This document shows positions 9,823-19,397 of a DNA stretch of 64,000 bases, one piece after another. Under the pieces are notes generated by a model. It was not told the DNA's origin. It did not search any database and saw nothing but the letters and a program-made list of their open reading frames with translations. Position numbers and translations under genes: made by a program. This DNA comes from Glaciimonas sp. (GTDB lineage Bacteria; Pseudomonadota; Gammaproteobacteria; Burkholderiales; Burkholderiaceae_D). Position 1 is the first letter of the stretch, and every line of letters begins with the position of its first letter. The DNA lies in the NCBI GenBank assembly GCA_012927625.1, contig JABBOV010000008.1, forward strand, positions 404,291-468,290, written 5' to 3'.

Positions 9823-10199
9823 AGTATAGTTAAATTTCCGAACCAACAACAAAGTCTGTCTGTATCGGCGATGCCATATCGAAGTAGTGAACGCAAGCAC
9901 AGAATCTCAAACCGTCCGGCACGCTCGCATTATCTATTTATACGTTTAACAAGGAGCCGATCAGAGCACCATTGTGGCAACGGCACCACAGTGTTATTGG
10001 CGCCAGGAAATTTAAGTTGTTTTTCGTTATTAAATATCAGCATTTATAGTAAAAAAAGTCAATTTTTTTTATAGGTTAGAAAAAGCCGGCTTCTTCCCAT
10101 GTAGTATTGCGAAACAAAAATTGCTCCACGATATTTGTTATTGCGAAGTATCATTTTTGTATAAACTTGGCAAAAGAACTCAGTTCAGGAACATAGAAA

Positions 10200-10673
10200 A
10201 TGCGAAAAATGCAGTCAGGTTTTACGCTCATGGAGTTGGTGCTGGTCATCACCATCCTGGGCATATTGGCTGCGGTAGCACTGCCAAAATTCGCCGCGCT
10301 GCAAGCCGAAGCGCGAATCGCAAAGATGAACGGCGTGCTCGGGTCGATCAAGGTGGCCGCTGTCTTGGCCCATTCTGTGCAATTGACACAGCAATTAACC
10401 GTTGATACCAATATTACGATGGAAGGTTCAGTCATCGCGATGACGAATGGCTATCCGACCACCGCTCTGGCTTCGATAGGCACTGCGGCAGGTCTAGCGA
10501 ATGGGACAGTGGCCATAGCCGGTTTTGTGCCGGTCGCCACCAGTGCAGCTGTTTTTACGGTTACTCCCGACACAACGCATGCTAACTGCACGGTCACCTA
10601 TACGCCGTCCAGCGTCGTCGGAACTTCGCCGACTTACGACAATGCCGGCTTGACTGCAGCGAATTGCCAATAG
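10200..10673 (+). CDS. Type IV prepilin, MSHA family (MshB/MshA-like)
   Basis: MRKMQSGFTLMELVLVITILGILAAVALPKF prepilin signal with Glu5; C-terminal Cys pair. Confidence 0.85.
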   Translation: MRKMQSGFTLMELVLVITILGILAAVALPKFAALQAEARIAKMNGVLGSIKVAAVLAHSVQLTQQLTVDTNITMEGSVIAMTNGYPTTALASIGTAAGLANGTVAIAGFVPVATSAAVFTVTPDTTHANCTVTYTPSSVVGTSPTYDNAGLTAANCQ

Positions 10674-10784
10674 CGCGGCATTCAATCTTTACGCCATGCA
10701 TGCCGTAAAGATAGTACAAGTCGTATAACTGATGCAAAGCGCCGGTACTACGGCACCTTGAATTATTTAATAACGGAATTGAAT

Positions 10785-11231
10785 ATGAACATGCACATGA
10801 AGATGAACAAGCAACAATCTGGTTTTACCCTGATCGAATTGGTGATGGTGATCGTGATTCTGGGCATTCTGGCTGCGACCGCGTTGCCGAAATTTGTTGA
10901 TTTGAAAACCGACGCTGATAATGCCGCAATCCTAGGTGTGATTGGTGGGTTGAATTCTGCTGCCGCTATTAACTACGCTGGATGTGCCGTAGTAAATAAC
11001 GTAGTGACCGCTAACAAATGTGTCAACGTTACAAAGTGTTCTGGCGTTGGCCTTTTATTGACACCTGCGCTGACTTTGGGCACAACGGCAAGCACCACAA
11101 ATTATTATTTAACCGCAGATACAGGCGTGACGACCAACGGCACATCTCAGGCGTGTACCCTGAACAAAGACAAATCTACCGGTGTTGTTGGCCCAACAGG
11201 CTCGTTTACCGCAATCGGTGCTGGCAATTAA
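10785..11231 (+). CDS. mshA: Type IV prepilin, MSHA major-pilin-like
   Basis: MNMHMKMNKQQSGFTLIELVMVIVILGILAATALPKFVDLK; ORF extends to 10758. Confidence 0.82.
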   Translation: MNMHMKMNKQQSGFTLIELVMVIVILGILAATALPKFVDLKTDADNAAILGVIGGLNSAAAINYAGCAVVNNVVTANKCVNVTKCSGVGLLLTPALTLGTTASTTNYYLTADTGVTTNGTSQACTLNKDKSTGVVGPTGSFTAIGAGN

Positions 11232-11235
11232 CCTA

Positions 11236-11294
11236 GTAGGGTAGGCAGGACGTTGTGCCCCGCGGGTATTCAAACCCGTGGGCAAGCGCCCTAC
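11236..11294. repeat. Intergenic inverted repeat between mshA and mshC
   Basis: gtagggtaggcaggacgttgtgccccgcgggtattcaaacccgtgggcaagcgccctac; terminal GTAGGG/CCCTAC and internal CCCGCGGGT/ACCCGTGGG arms. Confidence 0.65.
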
Positions 11295-11352
11295 AAGGCT
11301 AAACGTCATGCCGTCTTCTTGTCGCAAACAACATTTTTCGGTGAGTTAACAC

Positions 11353-11823
11353 ATGACGACGCCAACCAAAATCGCGGGATTCACCCTGATTGAACTCATC
11401 ATGGTGATGGTTATCATCGGGGTTCTCGCGGTTGCAGCTATGCCGCGTTTTATGGATCGCAAGACCTTCGAGACGCGCGGTTTTCATGATCAAACAAAAT
11501 CAATGTTGCGTTACGCGCAAAAAACCGCGATTGCGCAGCGCCGTTTTGTTTGCGTTGCCTTTACGTCCAGCAGCATTACCCTGACCATCGATGCCATCAA
11601 TAATGCGGCGACGGCAACATGCCCAGGAACCGCTCTGGCTTCGGCGGACGGCAAGCTGACGTCAGTCGTTACCGCCCCTTCCGGCATCACGTTTTCCCAG
11701 ACACCGGCTGATTTTAGCTTTGGCGCACTGGGCCGACCTGGCTTTAATACACAACAAAGCATCAGCGTAGTTGATGTCGCTAGCGCTATTCTCATAGAAT
11801 CCGAGACCGGCTATGTCCACTGA
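11353..11823 (+). CDS. mshC: MSHA minor pseudopilin MshC-like
   Basis: AGFTLIELIMVMVIIGVLAVAAMPRFMDRKTFETRGFHDQTKSMLRYAQKTAIAQRR; position in cluster. Confidence 0.8.
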   Translation: MTTPTKIAGFTLIELIMVMVIIGVLAVAAMPRFMDRKTFETRGFHDQTKSMLRYAQKTAIAQRRFVCVAFTSSSITLTIDAINNAATATCPGTALASADGKLTSVVTAPSGITFSQTPADFSFGALGRPGFNTQQSISVVDVASAILIESETGYVH

Positions 11824-12376
11824 ATACCGGCAAAGAGGCATCTCGCTGATCGAACTGATCATGTTCATCGTGATCGTCAGCGTCGGCATTGCCGGCATCT
11901 TGTCGGTGATGAATGTCACCACCAAGGCCAGCGCCGACCCGCTGCTGCGCAAACAGGCGCTGGCGATTGCCGAATCGCTGCTGGAAGAAATCGAGTTGCA
12001 GCCCTTTACCTACTGTGCGCCGGATGATACCAATGCGTTGACTGCCGCCAATGCTGCCGGTTGTGCAGTACCGGCTAACTCTGAAGACAGTTTGCCAACC
12101 GCAGCAAGGGTTAGCAATGTGGCACAGCGCGATGCTGCCAATGTCGCCGATTACACCAATTTTGCAATGGCGCCGATACGGGATATTTCGGGTACGCAGA
12201 TTAATGGGCTGGCGGCCTATTCTGCGTCAGTTGCAATAACTCAAGTCGGCGATACTTTGACCCCGGCAGTTGCAAAAAATGACGCATTGCAAATTGACGT
12301 CCGGGTCGTCTCAGGCAACACCGATATCACCCTCACCGGCTACCGCTTCCGCTATGCGCCCAATGCCTTACCCTGA
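11813..12376 (+). CDS. mshD: MSHA minor pseudopilin MshD-like
   Basis: QRGISLIELIMFIVIVSVGIAGILSVMNVTTKASADPLLRKQALAIAESLLEEI. Confidence 0.82.
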   Translation: MSTEYRQRGISLIELIMFIVIVSVGIAGILSVMNVTTKASADPLLRKQALAIAESLLEEIELQPFTYCAPDDTNALTAANAAGCAVPANSEDSLPTAARVSNVAQRDAANVADYTNFAMAPIRDISGTQINGLAAYSASVAITQVGDTLTPAVAKNDALQIDVRVVSGNTDITLTGYRFRYAPNALP

Positions 12377-13187
12377 CGCGATGCGGGCTGCCATGACCCA
12401 ACGCCAGCGCGGTTTTACCCTGATCGAAGCGATCATGGTCATTACCATCACCGGCATCCTGGCCGGAGTGGTGGCGATTTTCATCCGCACCCCGGTTCAG
12501 AGCTATTTCGATGTCGAACGGCGCGCAGAAATGACCGACACCGTCGATACCGCATTACGCCGTATTGGGCGCGATGTGCGGCTGGCATTGCCGAATAGTG
12601 TGCGGGTGACTAAGGTTGGAACGGTATCTTATCTGGAGTTTTTGCAGACCAGCGATGGTGGGCGCTACCGTGCAGACGGCCCAGGCGACATATTGGACTT
12701 TACGGCTACCGACACTACTTTCGATGTGCTAGGGCCTCCTGTTGCAATGGTTGCCGGTGCGCAGAATTTATTGGTAGTTTATAACTTGGGTATTCCAGGT
12801 GCAGATGCCTATCAAGGAGACAATACCAGTCCCATTACCGCAATTGATGCCGCAACACATATCGTAACGATCAACGCCAAACAATTTCCTTTATCCTCGC
12901 CCGGCAATCGATTCCAGATTATTTCTTCACCTGTTACTTACGCATGCGACCCCGGCACCGGTAACCTGACGCGTTTCTGGAATTATCCAATCCAGGGTGC
13001 GCAGCCGACCGCTTTTGCGGGTACGCCGCAAGCGTTACTGGCAACGAATGTGGCAGGGTGTACTTTTACCTACGATCAATTGGTAATTAATCAGCGCACC
13101 AGTGTGGTGTCAATCTGGCTCCAACTGAGCCAGGGCAGTGAGAATGTAAATCTCTACCATGAGGTACATGTCAGCAATGTGCCCTAG
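12363..13187 (+). CDS. mshO: MSHA minor pseudopilin MshO-like
   Basis: QRGFTLIEAIMVITITGILAGVVAIFIRTPVQSYFDVERRAEMTDTVDTALRRIGRDVRLALPNSVRV; start could also be 12393. Confidence 0.83.
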   Translation: MPYPDAMRAAMTQRQRGFTLIEAIMVITITGILAGVVAIFIRTPVQSYFDVERRAEMTDTVDTALRRIGRDVRLALPNSVRVTKVGTVSYLEFLQTSDGGRYRADGPGDILDFTATDTTFDVLGPPVAMVAGAQNLLVVYNLGIPGADAYQGDNTSPITAIDAATHIVTINAKQFPLSSPGNRFQIISSPVTYACDPGTGNLTRFWNYPIQGAQPTAFAGTPQALLATNVAGCTFTYDQLVINQRTSVVSIWLQLSQGSENVNLYHEVHVSNVP

Positions 13188-13683
13188 ACGAAACTCCGCA
13201 AGACGAATATACGATTCCAGCCGTAGCCCCCAGCGCGGCTTTGCCCTCGTGTCGGCTATTTTTCTATTGGTGGTATTGGCTGCTTTGGGCGCTTTCATGG
13301 TGACACTCTCGACCGTCCAGAATGTCACTTCGACCCAGGATTTGCAGGGTAGCCGCGCCTATCAGGCGGCACGGGCCGGAATCGAGTGGGGCGCGTATCA
13401 GGTGCGCACTCCAGAACACACCAACCTGCCAACGGGGCAGGCTCCGTATATTTGCCCGACTGCTGCGACAACGCTCAATCATCTGGCTGGTTCCCTGGCA
13501 GGCTTTAGCGTGCAGGTGCTTTGTGTGGAGACAACCTATGGCGAAGGCGGTAATACGATTGCTGTCTATCAGTTAACCTCGACCGCAACTCTGGGAACGG
13601 TCGGTAGCACCAACTATGTCGAGCGGCAATTATCCGCAGCGATCAGCACTTGCCGGGCAGCTGGCGTGCCTTGCCCAGAATGA
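13159..13683 (+). CDS. mshP: MSHA biogenesis MshP-like pseudopilin
   Basis: QRGFALVSAIFLLVVLAALGAFMVTLSTVQN; position after mshO; start could be further downstream. Confidence 0.78.
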   Translation: MRYMSAMCPRRNSARRIYDSSRSPQRGFALVSAIFLLVVLAALGAFMVTLSTVQNVTSTQDLQGSRAYQAARAGIEWGAYQVRTPEHTNLPTGQAPYICPTAATTLNHLAGSLAGFSVQVLCVETTYGEGGNTIAVYQLTSTATLGTVGSTNYVERQLSAAISTCRAAGVPCPE

Positions 13684-13710
13684 GCAGAGCATAAAAAAAC
13701 AGTGATGAGC

Positions 13711-13785
13711 TAATTATTTAATATGGAGTATAAGCAAAAATAGTGCTTTATCCGCATACAAATAGGCACATTAGAAAAATACAGG
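13711..13785 (+). repeat. AT-rich dispersed element, copy 3
   Basis: taattatttaatatggagtataagcaaaaatagtgctttatccgcatacaaataggcacattagaaaaatacagg. Confidence 0.6.
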
Positions 13786-13965
13786 TCAAACATACCATAA
13801 AGATGTTCAATGATTACATTCTGCTGCGCGCAATTACACCGTGTTCTGGCCTTCGTTTTCCGTGACTGCGCCAGCCTCTCCAGCGCCCGATTGCCCGGCG
13901 CACGTAGATCGTCTACGCTGCTGCGCCGCGGACTGTTGCGCCGCACGGCGTCATTGAGCGCCGCC

Positions 13966-16587
13966 ATGCGCCGCCGGATATTCCTGCTCCTCGCGCTACC
14001 CTTGCTGTTGCTAACCGCCTTACCGGCACAGGCGATTAATTACACTTTTCCAGGCGCCCTGCCTGCAGGTTGCGTCGACAATGGCGGCGGAAGTTACACT
14101 TGCGGCGCGATAAGCCTTGGCGCCAGCGACACGATCGCCATCACATCAGCGACCACCATCACGGTCAATGGTGCATTCGATGTCGCTGCCGGCGGCCAAA
14201 TCAATTCAGGAGCACCTTTCTCCCTGAATATTACGACGGTTGGTGCGGCGTTCGGCGCAGGCGCCAACGTCATTCTCAATGCAAATGTGATCAGCGGCGC
14301 TGCCCTCACAATAGGTGCAGACGCGCAAGTGGGCGGCAACCTCAAAACCGACGTCGGCGATATCAAAATAGGGGCGAATACAACAATCGTCGGCGATCTC
14401 AGCGTCGGCACCGGCGCCATCCTGCTCGGTGCTAATGACACAGTTAACGGCTCGATCAGCGTCACCGGCACCGGTGCCATCACGATAGGTGCGAGTTCAC
14501 AGGTAAACGGTAATATCAGCGCCGTCACCGGCGCAATCACATTGGGTGCGCACACAAGCGCCACAGGCAATATCAGCACCGTCGACGGCGCCGTCACATT
14601 GGGTGCGAACATCGATGTCTACGGCAATATCAGCACCGTCAACGGCGCCATCACAGTCGGTGCTGCGGGCGCGGTTGGCGGCTCGATTAGCATCACCGGC
14701 ACAGGTGCTGTCTCAGTCGGTGCACACTCAAATATCGGTGGCACTATCAGCGCCGCCAACGGCGCCATCACCACAGGTGCCGGGACCGTTAGCGGTACCG
14801 CCATCGGCAACTTTGAATGCCTGGAGACGGGCAGCAATATCCCGTGGAGCCCGACGACGCGACGGCCTCTCTATACCAAGCTAGCCGGCACCGGCTTCAG
14901 TATCGACATCGCTGCGCTCAAGACTGACGGCACACCGCAAACCAGCTACGCTTCCAAATACGTCAAAGTGGAGTTATTCGAAGACACTACGCCGTTAACT
15001 AATTGCCCAGACTTTGCGGGCAAAACCCCGGTGGTCACGCAGACGGTCGTCTTCGCTTCGAACGCGGCAGGCCGCACAACCACGGGTATTTTCAATCTCA
15101 ACAGTGCCTACAAGATACTCCGTTGCCGCGTCACAGAGTGTACCGACAGCACCTGTGGGCACGTTACTGCGGCGCCGCCGGCTTGTTCTTCCGACCAGTT
15201 CTCGGTGCGGCCGGCATCCTTTGCTGCCACTGTCACCAAGGCAGATGGATCTGCCTTGGGCAGTACGATCAAAGCAGGGGTAGACGATATCAAAGCTACC
15301 GTCAGCGTAACGACTGCAGGTTATTCCGGCAGCGCTTTTATCTATCCTTCAGCGAGTGTTGACCACAATCATATTTCAGTTTTAAACAGAAACACTTTAA
15401 CTATGGCAGATGCCGGCAACACACCTATGACTGACGGCACGGTCAGCTTCAACGTAGCCTCCGGCGCACCCGCTAACGGTAATTTCCGCTACCACGATGC
15501 AGGAACGCTGACATTGGCAATACGCGACAAGACATACACCGGTGTTGACCAGTCCAATAATGATTGCATGGTTGGCAGCGCATCCAACGTGCTGACAAAC
15601 GGCAAATATGGATGCGAAATCGGCGTCGACCAATTAATCTCGCGCTTCATCCCGGATCATTTCACGGTGTCCGGCAGTTTTACGCCATCCTGCAGCGGCG
15701 GCGGTTTCACCTATATGGATGACCCGCGCCTAGGTATCAATTTCAAGGTATCGGCGGAAAGCAGCCGTGAGATTACTGCCACCCAATATGCGAATCCTTG
15801 CCCAACATCAGGGTCTTGCAAACTGACTTTGACTGCGCAAAATAGCAGCACCCAGATCGACATCAGTCGACTGACGCCGCTTGCTTCTTTTCCTGGCGCA
15901 ACCACAGTCGGTTCAGGAGCGGCATCAACCTATGAGTCGACAACATGGTCGAATGGTGTCTATACGGTCTCCGGTACAGCGCTTAAATATGCCAGAGATA
16001 CTACGCCGGATGGCGCGTATGACAATTTCAAACTGAAGGCGGCCATCGCCGACCCTGACGGCGTTGCCATTGCCGCCCAGGGTACCTCTGATGAAACCAA
16101 AATCCGCTATGGGCGCATAGCACTTTCCAATGCGCATGGGTCGGAACGGCTGGCCTTGCCGATTCCAATGAAAGTGCAGTATTACAAAGCGGGGGCTGGC
16201 TGGTTAACCGCCAGCCAGCCCCCGAATACCGCCGATAGCTGCACGCCGATCGCATTGCCTGCCAGCATTGGCTTTACCTTTGCAACTTTAACCACAAAAA
16301 ATCATTTGGCAGCGAGCAACGTAAAAGCATATCTAAAGAATGCTGGCACTTACATAACATCAGGCATTGTTACACGCGATCAGCTATCGCTGGCAAGTCC
16401 GGGCAATTCAGCCGTGGGCCCAGGGATCGGATATGTCGATGTGTATTTTGATCTTGCGGTCATGCCTTGGCTCAATTTCAACTGGAAAGGAAAGCCGACG
16501 CCAACAGCAGCAGACTTAAACCCCACAGCCCGCGCCACTTTTGGTGTGTATAAGAGTGAATTTATTTACTTGCGGGAAATGTATTAG
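13966..16587 (+). CDS. mshQ: MshQ-like large surface protein (DUF6701-type C-terminus) with N-terminal Gly/Ala-rich repeats
   Basis: Signal peptide MRRRIFLLLALPLLLLTALPAQA; beta-helix-like repeats; C-terminal RFIPDHFTVSGSFTPSC...YGRIALSNAHGSERLALPIPMKVQYY; ORF opens at 13810 but a signal peptide starts at 13966. Confidence 0.8.
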   Translation: MRRRIFLLLALPLLLLTALPAQAINYTFPGALPAGCVDNGGGSYTCGAISLGASDTIAITSATTITVNGAFDVAAGGQINSGAPFSLNITTVGAAFGAGANVILNANVISGAALTIGADAQVGGNLKTDVGDIKIGANTTIVGDLSVGTGAILLGANDTVNGSISVTGTGAITIGASSQVNGNISAVTGAITLGAHTSATGNISTVDGAVTLGANIDVYGNISTVNGAITVGAAGAVGGSISITGTGAVSVGAHSNIGGTISAANGAITTGAGTVSGTAIGNFECLETGSNIPWSPTTRRPLYTKLAGTGFSIDIAALKTDGTPQTSYASKYVKVELFEDTTPLTNCPDFAGKTPVVTQTVVFASNAAGRTTTGIFNLNSAYKILRCRVTECTDSTCGHVTAAPPACSSDQFSVRPASFAATVTKADGSALGSTIKAGVDDIKATVSVTTAGYSGSAFIYPSASVDHNHISVLNRNTLTMADAGNTPMTDGTVSFNVASGAPANGNFRYHDAGTLTLAIRDKTYTGVDQSNNDCMVGSASNVLTNGKYGCEIGVDQLISRFIPDHFTVSGSFTPSCSGGGFTYMDDPRLGINFKVSAESSREITATQYANPCPTSGSCKLTLTAQNSSTQIDISRLTPLASFPGATTVGSGAASTYESTTWSNGVYTVSGTALKYARDTTPDGAYDNFKLKAAIADPDGVAIAAQGTSDETKIRYGRIALSNAHGSERLALPIPMKVQYYKAGAGWLTASQPPNTADSCTPIALPASIGFTFATLTTKNHLAASNVKAYLKNAGTYITSGIVTRDQLSLASPGNSAVGPGIGYVDVYFDLAVMPWLNFNWKGKPTPTAADLNPTARATFGVYKSEFIYLREMY

Positions 16588-16664
16588 CATCGACGATTGA
16601 CAAGCTTGGCGTAGTAACTTAACTTCAGAAACTATTTTTATTCAGTGCAAGCAGGGGTTTATTT

Positions 16665-17615
16665 GTGGGCTTATTCGGTAAAACCAAGAATAATTTCGGA
16701 TGGCTAGCTATCAGCTGCCAATCCGATGGCATTTTCGTTGCCCATGTAAAAAAACCGCCTTCAAGCAAGCCGGTGGTAGAGCTATTTTCTTTTTATCCTG
16801 CTGATAAGCCAGGGTACCCGGCCGCGCTGAATAAACTCGCAAAAGAACTGCATCCAGACCGTTATCAATGCACACACTTGCTGAAGTCCGGTGAATACCA
16901 GTTGCTGTCTGTGGACGCACCGAATGTGCCGCCCGATGAGCTCAAGAATGCAATCCGCTGGAGTATCAAGGATATGCTGGACTATCACGTTGACGACGCC
17001 ACCATCGATGTGCTGGCGGTGCCGCTCGACAAGGACGGGCCGGCACGCAGCAATACCCTGTTTGCCGTGGCGGCCCGCAATCAAGTGATCGGGCAACGCC
17101 AGGCCCTGTTTGAAGGAGCGAAAATTGCATTGTGCGCGATCGATATTCCAGAGATGGCGCAACGTAATATTTCCGCCTTGCTGGAGCCGGAAGGACGCGC
17201 CATCGCGCTGTTGTCGTTTAATGCGGAAGGTGGATTGATTACCATCACTTTCGGCGGTGAACTGTATTTTTCGCGGCGTATCGACATGACCGTGACGCAA
17301 CTGCAGCAGGCTGACGTATCGCACAAGACCGCACTGCATGAACGCATCACGCTGGAGCTGCAGCGCTCGCTGGATCACTTCGATCGGCAATATCATGCGA
17401 TGCCGTTATCCAAATTATTACTCTCCCCGATGGGTTTGGAGGGCGCGGGTCTGCAAGAGTACCTTGCGGCTAATTTGTATACTCCAGTGGAGACTTTGCA
17501 TCTGGAATCGATTCTGGATTTTTCCAAGGCGCCTGATCTGAATAACGTTGAATCACAGCAACGCTATTTCATGGTGCTTGGGGCTGCCTTGCGCCATGAA
17601 GAGAAGTCGTTATGA
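16665..17615 (+). CDS. mshI: MSHA biogenesis MshI (PilM/GspL-like), GTG start
   Basis: 316 aa MGLFGKTKNNFGWLAISCQSDGIFVAHVKKP...; position upstream of PilN/PilO-like genes. Confidence 0.75.
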   Translation: MGLFGKTKNNFGWLAISCQSDGIFVAHVKKPPSSKPVVELFSFYPADKPGYPAALNKLAKELHPDRYQCTHLLKSGEYQLLSVDAPNVPPDELKNAIRWSIKDMLDYHVDDATIDVLAVPLDKDGPARSNTLFAVAARNQVIGQRQALFEGAKIALCAIDIPEMAQRNISALLEPEGRAIALLSFNAEGGLITITFGGELYFSRRIDMTVTQLQQADVSHKTALHERITLELQRSLDHFDRQYHAMPLSKLLLSPMGLEGAGLQEYLAANLYTPVETLHLESILDFSKAPDLNNVESQQRYFMVLGAALRHEEKSL

Positions 17616-18298
17616 GTCAGCAGATCAATCTATTTAATCCGATTTTTCTGAAGCAGAAAAAATATTTTTCTGCTATTGCCATGGCGCAAGCTTTGGGCTT
17701 GATATTGATCGGTGCGTTGCTTCTGTCCGTATATTCACGCTATCAATTTTCCGGCATGCTCGATACGGCGACCAATATGACTGCACAAATGGGCTTGGTG
17801 CAGACGCGGTTAAACAAGGTCAAAGCAGAATACGCGCCACCCAAAAAAAGCCAGGGGCTAGAAGACGGCGTCAAAAAGACAGACGCGGAAGTGAAGTCCT
17901 TGCAACAGGTATTCGATGCCTTGCAAAAAGGGGATATTGGCAATAGAGAAGGATACTCAGCGTATTTGCGCGCATTTGCGCGGCAGATCGTGGATGGATT
18001 GTGGCTCACCGGCTTCACCATTGTCGGTGCCGGTACCGAGTTGGGTTTGCAAGGGCGCGCACTGCGGCCGGAGCTGGTGCCGGCTTACATCAATAATCTG
18101 AAGCAGGAGCACGTCATCCAGGGCAAAAATTTTTCCACTTTAGAGATACAGTTGCCGCAACGGGAACAAAGCAATCGGGAGCATCCAGCAGGTACTAATA
18201 CCGCCGCAGCGCCGTATGTTGAATTTGATCTGCATTCTTCAGGCATATCCAAGGCAGCAGTGGCCTCTGATTTGCCGCCTGGAGTAAAAAATCAATGA
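17612..18298 (+). CDS. PilN-domain fimbrial assembly protein of MSHA locus (MshI2-like)
   Basis: INLFNPIFLKQKKYFSAIAMAQALGLILIGALLL, N-terminal TM; overlaps mshI stop (ATGA). Confidence 0.72.
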   Translation: MSQQINLFNPIFLKQKKYFSAIAMAQALGLILIGALLLSVYSRYQFSGMLDTATNMTAQMGLVQTRLNKVKAEYAPPKKSQGLEDGVKKTDAEVKSLQQVFDALQKGDIGNREGYSAYLRAFARQIVDGLWLTGFTIVGAGTELGLQGRALRPELVPAYINNLKQEHVIQGKNFSTLEIQLPQREQSNREHPAGTNTAAAPYVEFDLHSSGISKAAVASDLPPGVKNQ

Positions 18299-19017
18299 AG
18301 CAAACCGTACAGCTATTTATCCTGAAAATTGATGCGATGAGCCTGCGCGAACGCATCATGATCTTTGCAGGAACGGCTCTGACATTGGTGTTGTTGCTCA
18401 ATACACTCTTGTTTGACCCGCAATTCGCGCAGCAAAAACTTTTATCGCAAAAAATACAATCGGATCAGTCAAAAATTGCCGAAATGCAGGCGGAGATTCA
18501 ACAAAAAGTGACATCGCAGGCGTCAGACCCGGACACTGCCAATAAGAAACTTCTGCAAAAATTGCAACAACAGTCTGAGCAAATGCATGCCGACTTGCTG
18601 GGCTTGAACGATGTGTTGGTCAAGCCTGAGAATATGACTTCGTTATTGGAATCTATTTTAAAACGCAACGGTACATTGCGCCTGATTTCACTCAATACTC
18701 TGCCTGTGAGTACTTTGACTCCCGTTGCGACTAACGCAGCGACAATTCCGGCAGAAAAAAGTGGCGTGCCGACGTCTGCGGCATCACCAGCAGCGACACC
18801 CAGCGCCCTGGGAACTGGCGAGATTTACAAGCACGGCGTAGAAATCGTGGTGCAAGGTAAATATCTGGACATGATGGCTTATATGTCGGCACTGGAAGCG
18901 ATGCCGTGGCAGTTGTTTTGGGGCAAGGCCAAAATGCAGGTAGAGACTTATCCTGAAGCGACCTTGAGCCTGACTCTATTCACTTTAAGCCTGGATAAAA
19001 AATGGCTAAATCTGTGA
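18295..19017 (+). CDS. mshJ: MSHA biogenesis MshJ (PilO-like)
   Basis: ERIMIFAGTALTLVLLLNTLLFDPQ; GVEIVVQGKYLDMMAYMSALEAMPWQLFWGKAKMQVETYPEATLSLTLFTLSLDKKWL. Confidence 0.8.
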   Translation: MKQTVQLFILKIDAMSLRERIMIFAGTALTLVLLLNTLLFDPQFAQQKLLSQKIQSDQSKIAEMQAEIQQKVTSQASDPDTANKKLLQKLQQQSEQMHADLLGLNDVLVKPENMTSLLESILKRNGTLRLISLNTLPVSTLTPVATNAATIPAEKSGVPTSAASPAATPSALGTGEIYKHGVEIVVQGKYLDMMAYMSALEAMPWQLFWGKAKMQVETYPEATLSLTLFTLSLDKKWLNL

Positions 19018-19394
19018 GCATGTCCGCCGTCATGGTGCAAGCGTGCTTGCCCTTGTGGCTGTTGGCATCATCGGCCATCGCACAGACAGTGCCGGACCCG
19101 ACACGGCCACCGGACTTAATCAGCGCGGTGAGCAGGGATCCGGCCGCCTCGTCTGCCGCTGATCCGGTGCTGCAGTCGATACTGATTTCTCCCGGCAGAA
19201 GAATGGCCATCATCAGTGGCCAGACGGTGCAATTACATGAAAAATTCGGCGACTCTCGCCTCACGCATATTGGCGAAACAGAAGTCATTTTGCGCAATAG
19301 CACAACAGAACAAACATTGAAACTTTTTCCCGAGATCAAGGTGCGGCCAGTACTGCAACCTGTTCGCAAAAGTACAAATCAACGGGTAAGATAA
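19002..19394 (+). CDS. mshK: MSHA biogenesis MshK-like
   Basis: DPTRPPDLISAVS...LQSILISPGRRMAIISGQTVQLHEKFGDSRLTHIGETEVIL (PilP/GspC-like). Confidence 0.78.
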   Translation: MAKSVSMSAVMVQACLPLWLLASSAIAQTVPDPTRPPDLISAVSRDPAASSAADPVLQSILISPGRRMAIISGQTVQLHEKFGDSRLTHIGETEVILRNSTTEQTLKLFPEIKVRPVLQPVRKSTNQRVR

Positions 19395-19397
19395 AAA

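Noticed and set aside
9885-9945. GEMM-like (c-di-GMP riboswitch) sequence upstream of pilin: aacgcaagcacagaatctcaaaccgtccggcacgc
   Set aside because: Only short pieces resemble the GEMM core; the GGGACGCAAAGCC tetraloop-receptor side is absent, so the match is not credible
14094-14612. 172-aa minus-strand ORF with APIVIAPVT repeats
   Set aside because: Mirror of the tandem repeats in mshQ
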